Assembly: GCA_007833815.1 (NCBI GenBank)
Contig: CP033464.1
Location: forward strand, 3,466,001-3,530,000
Length of the DNA: 64,000 bases
Source: Brevibacillus laterosporus
GTDB lineage: Bacteria; Bacillota; Bacilli; Brevibacillales; Brevibacillaceae
Reading direction: 5' to 3'
Shown here: piece after piece, positions 18,068 through 26,620 of the stretch
Layout: every line of letters begins with the position of its first letter
How positions within the stretch are numbered: position 1 is the stretch's first letter
Position numbers and translations under genes: made by a program
The notes under the pieces: model-generated
Told to the model about the DNA's origin: nothing
Seen by the model: only the letters and a program-made list of their open reading frames with translations
The model's database searches: none

Positions 18068-19132
18068 ATGAGCTTTAGCGATAAATTATCTAGCATGATA
18101 CATACAATACCAGCCATCGACCTGGTAGCAGCCGAACAGGCAAAAAAGGAATTAAAGCGTCTGACCAAACCGGTTGGCAGTCTAGGTGTTTTAGAGGATA
18201 TAGTCATTCAGTTGGCGGGAATTACGGGACAAGTAAAGCCTCGTATAGAGCGCAAAGATGTTGTGGTTATGTGTGGCGATCACGGCATTGTGGATGAGGG
18301 AGTAAGTGCTTTCCCTCAGGAAGTAACTCAACTCATGATGATTAACTTTATTAATGCAGGAGCAGCGGTCAATGTGCTAGCTAGACAGGTTGGAGCAGAA
18401 GTAACAGTTGTCGATATTGGTTCCAAAACGACGGAAGTGCCTGCTAATGTATTAGATCGAAAAGTAAAAGCAGGAACGGACAACTTTGCTAAGGGTCCAG
18501 CTATGAGCAAGGAAGAAGCTGCGCAGGCAATCCTAGTCGGGATTGAAACAGCACAAGAATTGGCGAAGAAAGGTAGTAATGTCATTGCTCTTGGCGAAAT
18601 GGGAATTGGAAATACAACGCCGAGTGCTGCGATTACCAGCGTTTTGTTAGGACGTCCTTTAGAAGAAGGCTTGGTAGGACGAGGTACCGGTATTGATGAC
18701 AAATCTCTTGTGAATAAACGTCAAGTGATTCAACGTGGTATTGATCTAAATAATCCTCAGGCAGAAGATGCGCTGGATGTGCTTGCTAAGGTAGGTGGGT
18801 TAGAGATTGCTGGAATGGCTGGAGTGACGCTTGGAGCTGCTCTATCTCGCATTCCTGTACTATTGGACGGGGTTATTGCTTCTGCTGCTGCGTTGGTGGC
18901 AGCACGCCTTCAACCAGCGATTGTACCTTATCTCATGGCTACTCATTTGTCAGTGGAACCTGCTCATCAATATATTTTAGAAGACCTAGGTATTCAACCA
19001 TGCCTTCATTTGAATATGCGCTTAGGAGAAGGAACAGGCGCTACTCTATTTATGCCAATGATGGATTCTGCTTGTCGTGTGCTACATGAAATGGCTACCT
19101 ACTCTGATTTAGGCTTACCTGATCCAGAGTAA
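18068..19132 (+). CDS. cobT: Nicotinate-nucleotide-dimethylbenzimidazole phosphoribosyltransferase
   Basis: A 354-residue enzyme that activates the lower-ligand base (dimethylbenzimidazole) to alpha-ribazole phosphate for cobalamin nucleotide-loop assembly. It shows VGSLGVLEDI near the N-terminus, MCGDHGIVDEGVSAFP, GEMGIGNTTPSAA and the C-terminal LHLNMRLGEGTGA, whose Glu is the catalytic base. The ATG has CTGAGGAGGATTTTCAC upstream. It is the first gene of a seven-gene same-strand cluster (18.1-24.0 kb). I could not find a B12 riboswitch in the 130 bp before it. Length and motifs are normal. Confidence 0.95.
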   Translation: MSFSDKLSSMIHTIPAIDLVAAEQAKKELKRLTKPVGSLGVLEDIVIQLAGITGQVKPRIERKDVVVMCGDHGIVDEGVSAFPQEVTQLMMINFINAGAAVNVLARQVGAEVTVVDIGSKTTEVPANVLDRKVKAGTDNFAKGPAMSKEEAAQAILVGIETAQELAKKGSNVIALGEMGIGNTTPSAAITSVLLGRPLEEGLVGRGTGIDDKSLVNKRQVIQRGIDLNNPQAEDALDVLAKVGGLEIAGMAGVTLGAALSRIPVLLDGVIASAAALVAARLQPAIVPYLMATHLSVEPAHQYILEDLGIQPCLHLNMRLGEGTGATLFMPMMDSACRVLHEMATYSDLGLPDPE

Positions 19133-19169
19133 CAAAAAAGGTGAGGTAACAAAGAAGAGGGGCATGCAT

Positions 19170-20273
19170 ATGATAGAGCGTTTTGGACATGGCGGGGATA
19201 TCTGGACCGCTGCAGAGTCCTTTGGGCTAGAGGCGGATAGTATTCTTGACTATAGTTCCAATATTAATCCATTTGGACCGCCTGAACAGCTTTTTTCTAT
19301 ATTGAAGCAAGCTTTACCACAGGTCCTTAGGTATCCCGATCCTACATGCCGTAATCTTCGCAAAGCTTTAGCAAGCTCGCTTGGATCTTATATTCAGCCG
19401 GAAAATATTTTGGTAGGGAATGGAGCTGCTGAGTGCTTGCACTTGGCGGTTTCTGCTCTCACACCACGAATTGTAGGGATTATTTGTCCCTCCTTCTCGG
19501 AATATGAGGCGATTGCGAGACAAGCTGGTTGTGAGATTCGCATGCTCTTTACGGAAAAAGAACAGCAGTTTTTGCCTGATGTAGAAGAGTTATGTTCCTT
19601 TGTGAAGCAGGTGGATATGCTGTTTATTGGCCATCCTAACAATCCGACAGGCAATTTTCTACCACTCAGTGATTTACAAAAGGTGGCTCATGCTTGTGAA
19701 CAGCACAATACCTATCTCTGTGTCGATGAAGCATTTCTTGATTTTGTGAATCAAGCTGAAAAGCATACTTTAGTAACTGTTTTAGATACGCTTCCTCATG
19801 TGCTCTTATTTCGCTCCATGACCAAGATGTATGCGATTGCTGGATTGCGGCTCGGTTATGTAATAGGCCATGAGCAAGTGATCGGGCTTCTAAAATCTAA
19901 ACAAATTTCATGGAGTGTTAATCATTTAGCACAAGTGGCAGGCGAATTTTTACTAGAACAGCATGCGTATGTGTTACGAACACAGGAATATGTTGCTACA
20001 CAAAGAGCAAAGATGGTTACATATCTTGAAACATTACCAGGCGTTACAAGTTTTAGTAGCGAAACCAATTACTTATTAGTTCATGTAGATTCTATTCAAT
20101 CTCAAATCCTTCAAGAAGAGATGGCTAAACGGGGCATCTTAATTCGAAATTGCAGTATGTATCCAGGTTTAGGTGAAGGATATATACGACTTGCGATAAA
20201 AACAAAAGAAGAGAACGAGCGAATGGTAAGCGTGTTGCGTGAATCCCTACAAATCCTATCAACTGGGAGATAA
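19170..20273 (+). CDS. cobD: L-threonine-O-3-phosphate decarboxylase
   Basis: A 367-residue PLP enzyme of the aminotransferase I/II fold. It makes (R)-1-aminopropanol-2-phosphate, the linker between corrin ring and nucleotide loop. The N-terminus HGGDIWTAAE and DYSSNINPFGPP are typical of CobD. The PLP-binding Lys is in SMTKMYAIAGLRLGY, and the substrate-carboxylate Arg lies in the C-terminal YIRLAIK. The start chosen is the second ATG (MIERFGHGG, 19170), which has GAGGGG at good spacing; the ATG two codons earlier is too close. It lies 37 bp downstream of cobT. Its product feeds CbiB at the end of the operon. Confidence 0.9.
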   Translation: MIERFGHGGDIWTAAESFGLEADSILDYSSNINPFGPPEQLFSILKQALPQVLRYPDPTCRNLRKALASSLGSYIQPENILVGNGAAECLHLAVSALTPRIVGIICPSFSEYEAIARQAGCEIRMLFTEKEQQFLPDVEELCSFVKQVDMLFIGHPNNPTGNFLPLSDLQKVAHACEQHNTYLCVDEAFLDFVNQAEKHTLVTVLDTLPHVLLFRSMTKMYAIAGLRLGYVIGHEQVIGLLKSKQISWSVNHLAQVAGEFLLEQHAYVLRTQEYVATQRAKMVTYLETLPGVTSFSSETNYLLVHVDSIQSQILQEEMAKRGILIRNCSMYPGLGEGYIRLAIKTKEENERMVSVLRESLQILSTGR

Positions 20274-20289
20274 AAGGAGTAAAGGTATC

Positions 20290-20886
20290 ATGAAGATCAT
20301 TCTCATTACAGGTGGCGTTCGATCAGGGAAAAGTGCATTTGCTGAAAAGCTGGCTGAACAGAAAAAACAGGAACAAGGTGGCACCTTAGTTTATCTCGCA
20401 ACAGGACAAGCTTGGGATGAAGAAATGCAGAACCGGATTCATTTGCACAGAGAGCGAAGAGAGAGTAATTGGACAACCGTAGAAGAGCCCTATGAATTAC
20501 AGGTAGCGATCCAAGCTATGGTCCCAGCTGACAAGCAAGAAGCATTATCTGAGTCCCCTATTATTTTATTGGATACTTTTTCAGGCTGGATTGCTAACTT
20601 ATTGATGCAAATGCCTGAAGATCAATTGAGTAATCGAGCGATCCGTCAAGCTTGTCAACAGCAGATTATCTCTTGTGTATCTGCTATGCGCTCTTTAGAT
20701 CGGACATGGATTGTGGTAAGTGATGAAGTTGGATTAGGTGGAGTAGCGATGTCTAAATTGGGCAGAGCATTCCAGGATATTACTGGTTTTGCTAATCAGA
20801 TAGTAGCACAATATGCTGAAGAAGTATATTTATTAGTGGCAGGTATCCCGATGAAAATCAAGGGGAGCGAGGCGAATGACAAATGA
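20290..20886 (+). CDS. cobU: Adenosylcobinamide kinase / GMP transferase
   Basis: A 198-residue bifunctional enzyme that phosphorylates adenosylcobinamide and then guanylates it to AdoCbi-GDP. The P-loop is GGVRSGKSAFAE near residue 8. The guanylylation region is around LHRERRESNWTTVEEP, whose His is the expected GMP attachment site. A later VVSDEVGLGGVA is typical of the family. The frame is open upstream to a GTG in cobD, but ATG 20290 with AAAGGAGTAAAGGTATC is the real start. The stop overlaps the cobS start (ATGA), so translation is coupled. Confidence 0.93.
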   Translation: MKIILITGGVRSGKSAFAEKLAEQKKQEQGGTLVYLATGQAWDEEMQNRIHLHRERRESNWTTVEEPYELQVAIQAMVPADKQEALSESPIILLDTFSGWIANLLMQMPEDQLSNRAIRQACQQQIISCVSAMRSLDRTWIVVSDEVGLGGVAMSKLGRAFQDITGFANQIVAQYAEEVYLLVAGIPMKIKGSEANDK

Positions 20887-21653
20887 ATGCGTTTTGGAGC
20901 GCACTAACCTTTCTTACGCGCATTCCGGTACGCTTTCAGGCAACAGAGCAAGATTGGTATCATAGCGTAAAGCATTATCCCTACGTGGGTTTGGTTATCG
21001 GAATCTTCTTAGCGGGAGTAGCAGGGATCACCCAGTGGCTATTCCCTGATGTCTTATATTCACTTGTGGTGGTAGCATGCTGGGTTTTTATAACAGGTGG
21101 CCTGCATTTGGACGGTTGGATGGATACCGCAGATGGACTCGGCTCAGCTCGTTCCCGTGAACGAATGTTAGAAATTATGAAAGATAGTCGAGTAGGTGCA
21201 ATGGGCGTACTCGCCTGTTTTCTCTTATTAGCGGTAAAAGTGGTGTCTCTGTATTGGATCATTTCAAGCTTACCATGGATTGCGGTAGGCTGTTTATTGA
21301 TTATCATTCCATTTGTTGCAAGAGTCTCTTTACTTGGATGCATTTATTTTTGGCCTTATGTACACAAAGGAAAAGGGATGGCTTCTGGTTTACGGGAGCA
21401 TCTGCGAATTTGTCACATTATCATTTCAGTAGTTATCTCTTGTCTCATGGCTTTATTATTAGTTGGATACCAATTAGCAATCATTTTTTTCGTACTGACG
21501 ATGGCCACACACTATCTGTTTAATCGTATGATTGTTAAACAGCTGGGCGGCTTAACGGGCGATACCTATGGGGCACAAATTGAATGTATTGAGATGGTAT
21601 TGCTTCTTGGGGCGGTCAGCTACCTACACCACGGAGGTTTCGTCGGATGGTAA
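20883..21653 (+). CDS. cobS: Adenosylcobinamide-GDP ribazoletransferase (cobalamin synthase)
   Basis: A 256-residue integral membrane enzyme that joins AdoCbi-GDP and alpha-ribazole (phosphate). N-terminal FLTRIPV and the active-site signature GGLHLDGWMDTADGLGS (acidic metal ligands), then DSRVGAMGV, are diagnostic. About six hydrophobic helices follow. Near the C-terminus is GGLTGDTYGAQIE. It overlaps cobU by 4 bp and the downstream phosphatase by 7 bp. Confidence 0.93.
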   Translation: MNAFWSALTFLTRIPVRFQATEQDWYHSVKHYPYVGLVIGIFLAGVAGITQWLFPDVLYSLVVVACWVFITGGLHLDGWMDTADGLGSARSRERMLEIMKDSRVGAMGVLACFLLLAVKVVSLYWIISSLPWIAVGCLLIIIPFVARVSLLGCIYFWPYVHKGKGMASGLREHLRICHIIISVVISCLMALLLVGYQLAIIFFVLTMATHYLFNRMIVKQLGGLTGDTYGAQIECIEMVLLLGAVSYLHHGGFVGW

Positions 21654-22300
21654 AAGTAATCTGGTTGCGACATGCTATAACAGCTGAGAATCAGGCTAAA
21701 CAATATATTGGACACTATGATGTATCCTTATCTAACAAAGGAGTAGCTCAGGCCCAACAAGTGGCTAAATTCTTAGCTAATCAATCCCTTACAGCAATAT
21801 TTTCAAGTGATTTAATGAGGGCCAAGGAAACAGCAGATATTGTGGGAAGGTATCATCGGAGTCTTCCTGTGCAAACCAAGGCTGATTTGCGTGAGGTGTT
21901 TTTCGGTGAGTGGGAAGGCTTGACGTATCAAGAAATCGAACGGATAGATCGGGAACGAATTTATCAATTTTATGATAATCCTTGGAACGTCGCCCCTCCT
22001 GGGGGAGAGAAATTACTGGAATTACAGAAGCGATTAGAGCGATTTGTAGATAAGGAAATCAGGCCTTATTGCAAGGCCACAAAAATCAACTCTAGTAGCC
22101 CACAAGATAGCGAAAAAGATATGCTCCTTCAAAAAGAGCCTATTGTACTAGTAGTTACTCATGGCGGTATGCTACGCTTGGTTTCATCTCTTTTGCTAGA
22201 AAATGATCCAGGCCGTTATTTTGATTCGTCCATTGGGCACGGACAATTTTTGATTACGCGTTGCAAGGAAGACGGAGAGTGGGAACAATGCAATTTATAG
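21647..22300 (+). CDS. cobC: Histidine phosphatase, probable alpha-ribazole phosphatase
   Basis: A 217-residue member of the phosphoglycerate-mutase-like histidine phosphatase family. The catalytic N-terminal motif is IWLRHAITAEN (RH), with FSSDLMRAKETA, the acidic FFGEWEGLTY and the second His in VVTHGGMLRLV. In this operon it most likely removes the 5'-phosphate from alpha-ribazole-5'-phosphate or cobalamin-5'-phosphate. The start overlaps cobS, and its 3' end overlaps the cbiZ start by 13 bp. The fold is certain; the exact substrate is inferred from position. Confidence 0.82.
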   Translation: MVKVIWLRHAITAENQAKQYIGHYDVSLSNKGVAQAQQVAKFLANQSLTAIFSSDLMRAKETADIVGRYHRSLPVQTKADLREVFFGEWEGLTYQEIERIDRERIYQFYDNPWNVAPPGGEKLLELQKRLERFVDKEIRPYCKATKINSSSPQDSEKDMLLQKEPIVLVVTHGGMLRLVSSLLLENDPGRYFDSSIGHGQFLITRCKEDGEWEQCNL

Positions 22301-22983
22301 AAGATTGGCATCTTGATGTACATAAAGATCATGTACTTGTTAGCTATCCAAAAGGGTTTCGTGCATGCTCTAGTGCCGTTTTTGGTGGTGGGATCAGCGA
22401 GGCGAAGTGGATTTTAAATCAGTATGTGGGGAAGAGTTATTTGTCAGATAACCCTCAGGATGATATTAGAACGTTTGTCATGCAAAATCAAGCAATACCC
22501 GAACAAACAATCGGATTGTTGACAGCAGCCTGTGTGGAAGACCTAGGTGTTTCCACGTTCAAGGGAGATGAGTTTGAGCTTTGCGCGATTGTGACCACTG
22601 GCATTGGTAATGCAGTTAGGGCAGGTACCGTGGAACAACGATATAATGCCTATTCGGCTGGCACGATTAATACCATCGTATTCATTGATGGGAAGCTAAC
22701 GGATGGAGCACTCATAAATGCTGTCATTACGGCAACAGAAGCCAAAACGATCGCACTAGCAGAGATGGGAATTAGCGATGAGGAAGGCAGAAGTGCGACA
22801 GGGACTACAACTGATGCCATCGTAGTAGCGGCTACCTGTAACCAATCACCTTATCAGTCCGTCCATCCTTATGCTGGGACTGCTACGAATTTGGGCCATG
22901 CGATCGCTTGTGCGGTACGTGATGCTACTCGTATGGCGCTTACCCATGAGCAAAATCGAAAAGAGCGTAGGAGTGCAGAATAA
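22288..22983 (+). CDS. cbiZ: Adenosylcobinamide amidohydrolase
   Basis: A 231-residue CbiZ-family enzyme. It cleaves the aminopropanol side chain from adenosylcobinamide (or pseudo-cobalamin) to give adenosylcobyric acid, letting the cell rebuild the loop with its preferred base. The family pattern is seen in SSAVFGGGISEAKWI, LTAACVEDLGV, VTTGIGNAVRAG, NTIVFIDGKLTDGAL and a C-terminal ATGTTTDAIVVAA. The start is ATG 22288, with GGAGAGTGGGAACA upstream, inside the end of the phosphatase gene. It is followed 2 bp later by cbiB, whose substrate is the CbiZ product. Confidence 0.88.
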   Translation: MQFIEDWHLDVHKDHVLVSYPKGFRACSSAVFGGGISEAKWILNQYVGKSYLSDNPQDDIRTFVMQNQAIPEQTIGLLTAACVEDLGVSTFKGDEFELCAIVTTGIGNAVRAGTVEQRYNAYSAGTINTIVFIDGKLTDGALINAVITATEAKTIALAEMGISDEEGRSATGTTTDAIVVAATCNQSPYQSVHPYAGTATNLGHAIACAVRDATRMALTHEQNRKERRSAE

Positions 22984-22985
22984 TC

Positions 22986-23972
22986 ATGGAGATAATGCTA
23001 GGAACTAGCTTGTTATGTGCCTATCTACTGGATCTTATCATTGGTGATCCTCGTTGGATTCCACACCCGGTGATTGGCATGGGAAAAGTTATTACATGGC
23101 TGGAACGTCACATTCGAATGATGTACGAGGCGCTTGTCAGCCGTGGCCGTTCAGCTACTATCTCAGGCCGTTTACTAGGACTTTTGTTTCCGCTGGTATT
23201 AGTCAGCTTAGCCTTTTTTGTTCCGTATTATTTGTTGAAGGGTTTAGCTAGTGTTCACCCTTGGCTAGCTTTTACAGCAGAGGTTGTAATGATTGCTACC
23301 ACGATTGCTACAAAAGGACTTGCTCAAGCAGGACGAAAGATATATGCAGCTCTACAGAAGGGTGATTTAGGAGAGGCTCGCTTTCAGTTGTCTATGGTAG
23401 TCGGGCGTGACACAGATCGTTTGGACGAGAAGGAAATTTCACGGGGTACTGTGGAAACGGTAGCAGAAAACATTGTGGATGCAGTTACGTCTCCTTTGTT
23501 TTTTGCCATGCTGGGTGGAGCCCCACTCGCCATGGCATACAGAGCGGTCAATACACTGGATTCTATGGTAGGTTATAAGAATGAGAAATATATACACCTA
23601 GGCTGGGCTTCTGCACGTTTAGACGATTTCTGTAACTATATTCCAGCACGTATTACCTTTTTATTCCTTATTCTATCAGCCATGTTTTTGGGAAAAGATT
23701 GGCGTGATGCCTGGAAAGCAGGAATCCGTGATGCAAGTAAGCATCCTAGTCCAAACAGTGGCTGGAGTGAAGCTGCTGTTGCTGGCGCCCTACACATTCA
23801 ACTAGGGGGAACAAATACCTATCAAGGGGTCGTTTCTCACCGTGCTCTCATGGGGATGCCTAAGGAAGAGCTTCATCCTATACACATTAAACAAACCATT
23901 CAGCTTTTATATGCAACCACTTTTTGCTATACCTTATGCGCTTTCATTTTGAGAGGGTTGCTTTTATACTAA
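22986..23972 (+). CDS. cbiB: Adenosylcobinamide-phosphate synthase
   Basis: A 328-residue polytopic membrane protein that attaches aminopropanol (phosphate) to adenosylcobyric acid. Diagnostic segments: LDLIIGDPRWIPHPVIGMG at the N-terminus, VVGRDTDRLDEKEISRGTVETVAENIVDAVTSPLF in the middle (given here only as a landmark), and ASKHPSPNSGWSEAAVAGAL. It is the last gene of the cob cluster, 2 bp after cbiZ. It directly uses the products of CobD and CbiZ, so the operon re-makes cobinamide after CbiZ cleavage. Confidence 0.93.
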   Translation: MEIMLGTSLLCAYLLDLIIGDPRWIPHPVIGMGKVITWLERHIRMMYEALVSRGRSATISGRLLGLLFPLVLVSLAFFVPYYLLKGLASVHPWLAFTAEVVMIATTIATKGLAQAGRKIYAALQKGDLGEARFQLSMVVGRDTDRLDEKEISRGTVETVAENIVDAVTSPLFFAMLGGAPLAMAYRAVNTLDSMVGYKNEKYIHLGWASARLDDFCNYIPARITFLFLILSAMFLGKDWRDAWKAGIRDASKHPSPNSGWSEAAVAGALHIQLGGTNTYQGVVSHRALMGMPKEELHPIHIKQTIQLLYATTFCYTLCAFILRGLLLY

Positions 23973-24079
23973 AAGAAGGATTGGTTCGAATACAGCCGGA
24001 TTTTGTATCTTTTCGACTCGAAAACGGCAGGATTTTTTCTTGTACTGTCGAAATACAAAAAAGGAAGTGCTAGACGATC

Positions 24080-24946
24080 GTGTCATCCGAGATTGATGGG
24101 GGTTCTAAACCTATGAGCGAAACCAAAAACATAAAAGCTCGCATACCCAAAAAAGTATTAAACCGACTCGTAACAATTTTGAATCCTTATGAGCAAGTTG
24201 TAGACGAATTGAAGTTAAAAGTAAAAGGAATCAAATACGGTTTTCTAAAAGGCGGACGTTATTCTCCGATTGAATTTGTGGTCGGACGAGTTAAGAAAAC
24301 AGATAGTCTAATACGAAAATCTCTTCTGAGAGGCATTGATTTTGCCCAAGATGATTGGGAAAATAGAATGTGTGAAGAAATTACCGACATTGCAGGTATT
24401 CGTGTTGTTTGCCGCTATATAGATGATGTGCGGGAAGTACAGAATCTATTGATGGAGCGGGAAGACTTTGTTGTACATGACGTTAAAGACTATATTACCA
24501 ATCCAAAAGAATCCGGCTACCGTAGCATTCATATGATTGGAGAATATACCGTGTACCATGGAAGTGATAAGAAAATCTTGCCTTGCGAGGTACAAATTCG
24601 TACGTTAGGCATGAATTTTTGGGCAACCAATGAGCATGAATTGCGCTATAAATATGATGGGAATATTCCATCAGACGTGTTAGAGCAGTTGCATATCGCC
24701 TCCACTGTCACCAATCAATTAGATGAGCTAATGAACAGTTTACGTCAAGAAATCATGACGCCACCGGAGCTTGACACAGATATGGAAGAAAAGCTGGAAG
24801 AAATCTTCTCACTCTATGTCAAACAAGATTTTGAATCCGCTGAAGCGTTATATAAAGAACACTTTATTGGGTATGAAGAAGCTTTTCTGGATAATCCAAA
24901 GTTCCGTATGATTAACGAACTGTTAAGTAAACGTTTTGGAAAATAA
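24080..24946 (+). CDS. Small alarmone synthetase (RelA/SpoT domain, YjbM/RelQ type)
   Basis: A single-domain (p)ppGpp synthetase of about 280 residues that transfers pyrophosphate from ATP to GDP/GTP under stress. The RelA/SpoT synthetase motifs are in order: KYGFLKGGRYSP, ITDIAGIRVVCRYIDDV with catalytic Asp, NPKESGYRSIHM, and CEVQIRTLGMNFWATNEHEL. There is no HD hydrolase or TGS domain. The C-terminal helix has the acidic, tetramer-forming look of RelQ. The start could be GTG 24080 or ATG 24113 (GGGGG upstream); the longer form is given. It has its own terminator. Confidence 0.88.
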   Translation: MSSEIDGGSKPMSETKNIKARIPKKVLNRLVTILNPYEQVVDELKLKVKGIKYGFLKGGRYSPIEFVVGRVKKTDSLIRKSLLRGIDFAQDDWENRMCEEITDIAGIRVVCRYIDDVREVQNLLMEREDFVVHDVKDYITNPKESGYRSIHMIGEYTVYHGSDKKILPCEVQIRTLGMNFWATNEHELRYKYDGNIPSDVLEQLHIASTVTNQLDELMNSLRQEIMTPPELDTDMEEKLEEIFSLYVKQDFESAEALYKEHFIGYEEAFLDNPKFRMINELLSKRFGK

Positions 24947-24964
24947 CTGATTCATGTATAACAA

Positions 24965-24998
24965 AAAATAGCCTCAGTCTACATGACGAGGCTATTTT
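24965..24998 (+). terminator. Intrinsic terminator
   Basis: AAAATAGCCTC and GAGGCTATTTT arms with a 12-nt loop, 18 bp past the alarmone synthetase stop. It is also suitable for the converging aspartase gene. Confidence 0.8.
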
Positions 24999-25056
24999 CG
25001 TACCATTTTTGGGGGACAGTGTTTCTTCTTACATTGGTAATTAATTCTCTGTTGGT

Positions 25057-26436
25057 TTAGACGAGCCGATCGGGATTTAATAACACGCTGATTTCTGCTT
25101 GTGTCAAATCAGTGTCGCGAGCAACGATTTCTCTTACTGTTTTTTTCTCTTGATATGCGGTCTTAGCAATTTTTGCTGCTTTTTCATAGCCAATGACGGG
25201 ATTAAGGGATGTAGCAAGAGCTGTACTTTGCTCGACATAGTATTGACAACGCTCTGCATCAGCTTGGAGTCCATCTATACATTTTTCACGGAACACTTCC
25301 ATAGCATTTGTCAAAATATGAATGGAGTGTAGCAAGTTATAAGCAATAACTGGCATCATGACATTAACCTCCAGTTGGGCACCCATCGTGGCCGCGGTGA
25401 TTGTGGCGTCGTTACCGATTACTTGCGCACAAACCATATACATCATCTCAGCCATCACAGGATTTACCTTTCCTGGCATGATGGAGGAGCCTGGCTGAAC
25501 AGCTGGAAGAATAAGCTCACCAAGTCCAGTGCGAGGACCAGAACCAAGTAAGCGTAGGTCGCTTGATATTTTTAATAGGTGGATAGCTAGCTCTTTTACG
25601 GCATGGCTTGCTTGAATGGCTCCCATGGTGTTTTGCATAAAAGCAAAACGATCACGCGGTTGCTTGAACGGTTGGTCTGTCCGAAGTATAATCTCCCGTA
25701 ATGTTCGCTCAGTATACTCAGGATGAGCGTTAATTCCAGTACCTACTGCATTACCGCCAATACCAATCACGTATAGCTCTAACAAGGCATGGCGAATACT
25801 TTTTTCAGCAGAGACGAGTGCCGCCGCATACCCTCCGAATTCCTGACCAAGCCGGATTGGTACCGCATCTTGTAAATGGGTACGTCCTGATTTGATGATA
25901 GGATGAAATTGTTTGGCTTTTTGTTTTAAGGTGTACTGAAGTCGTTGAAGCGACGGCAGCAATTCTTTTTTGATCATCTCTACTGCACTAATATTAATAG
26001 CCACATGAATCGTATCATTGGTTGATTGGGCCATATTCACATGATCGTTGGGATGGACAAGAGAGAAATCTCCTTTTACACCGCCTAATAGTTCAATTGC
26101 GCGGTTGGCGATGACTTCATTTGCATTCATATTTTGAGAGGTACCCGCGCCAGCTTGATAGGCATCCACAACGAATTGATCGTCCCACTTGCCATTAATC
26201 ACTTCTTCGGCAGCCGTTACGATAGCTCTACCGATATGTTCAGGTAGATTGTCAACTTCTCTATTCGCAACAGCGGCGGAAGCTTTTATGATTCCTTGTG
26301 CTTTAATAAATGCCCGTGGTAAACGAAGTCCGCTAATAGGGAAGTTATGGATCGCCCGTGTGGTTTGTGCATCGTAATATACTGATCGAGGGATGTGTAC
26401 CTCGCCTAATGTGTCTTTGCTGATGCGATCATCCAT
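25057..26436 (-). CDS. aspA: Aspartate ammonia-lyase
   Basis: A 459-residue lyase that deaminates L-aspartate to fumarate in the cytoplasm. Family motifs: DTLGEVHIP near the N-terminus, AGTSQNMNANEVIANRA, SGRTHLQDAVP, and the superfamily signature GSSIMPGKVNPVMAEM with the catalytic Ser loop. The reading frame stays open 62 codons upstream of ATG 26436, but that stretch is not aspartase-like. The start chosen has GGAAAGGGTGTTACAG before it and the usual MDDR opening. It is divergent from the carboxypeptidase gene. A fumarase is the alternative; the sequence is closer to AspA. Confidence 0.88.
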   Translation of the reverse strand: MDDRISKDTLGEVHIPRSVYYDAQTTRAIHNFPISGLRLPRAFIKAQGIIKASAAVANREVDNLPEHIGRAIVTAAEEVINGKWDDQFVVDAYQAGAGTSQNMNANEVIANRAIELLGGVKGDFSLVHPNDHVNMAQSTNDTIHVAINISAVEMIKKELLPSLQRLQYTLKQKAKQFHPIIKSGRTHLQDAVPIRLGQEFGGYAAALVSAEKSIRHALLELYVIGIGGNAVGTGINAHPEYTERTLREIILRTDQPFKQPRDRFAFMQNTMGAIQASHAVKELAIHLLKISSDLRLLGSGPRTGLGELILPAVQPGSSIMPGKVNPVMAEMMYMVCAQVIGNDATITAATMGAQLEVNVMMPVIAYNLLHSIHILTNAMEVFREKCIDGLQADAERCQYYVEQSTALATSLNPVIGYEKAAKIAKTAYQEKKTVREIVARDTDLTQAEISVLLNPDRLV

Positions 26437-26620
26437 CTGTAACACCCTTTCCATAAAAAAATTGCATAAAAAAATACAAGCTAGAAATGCCGTTAATACA
26501 ATGTTTTTACCCATTTGAACCAGCTTTAAATCGATGAATGTACGAAAAGGCACTTGTTCAATGCCTTTTCGATTTGATAGAGTGGTGAGGTAACTTGTTC
26601 GTAGAAAGGATTTAACAAGC

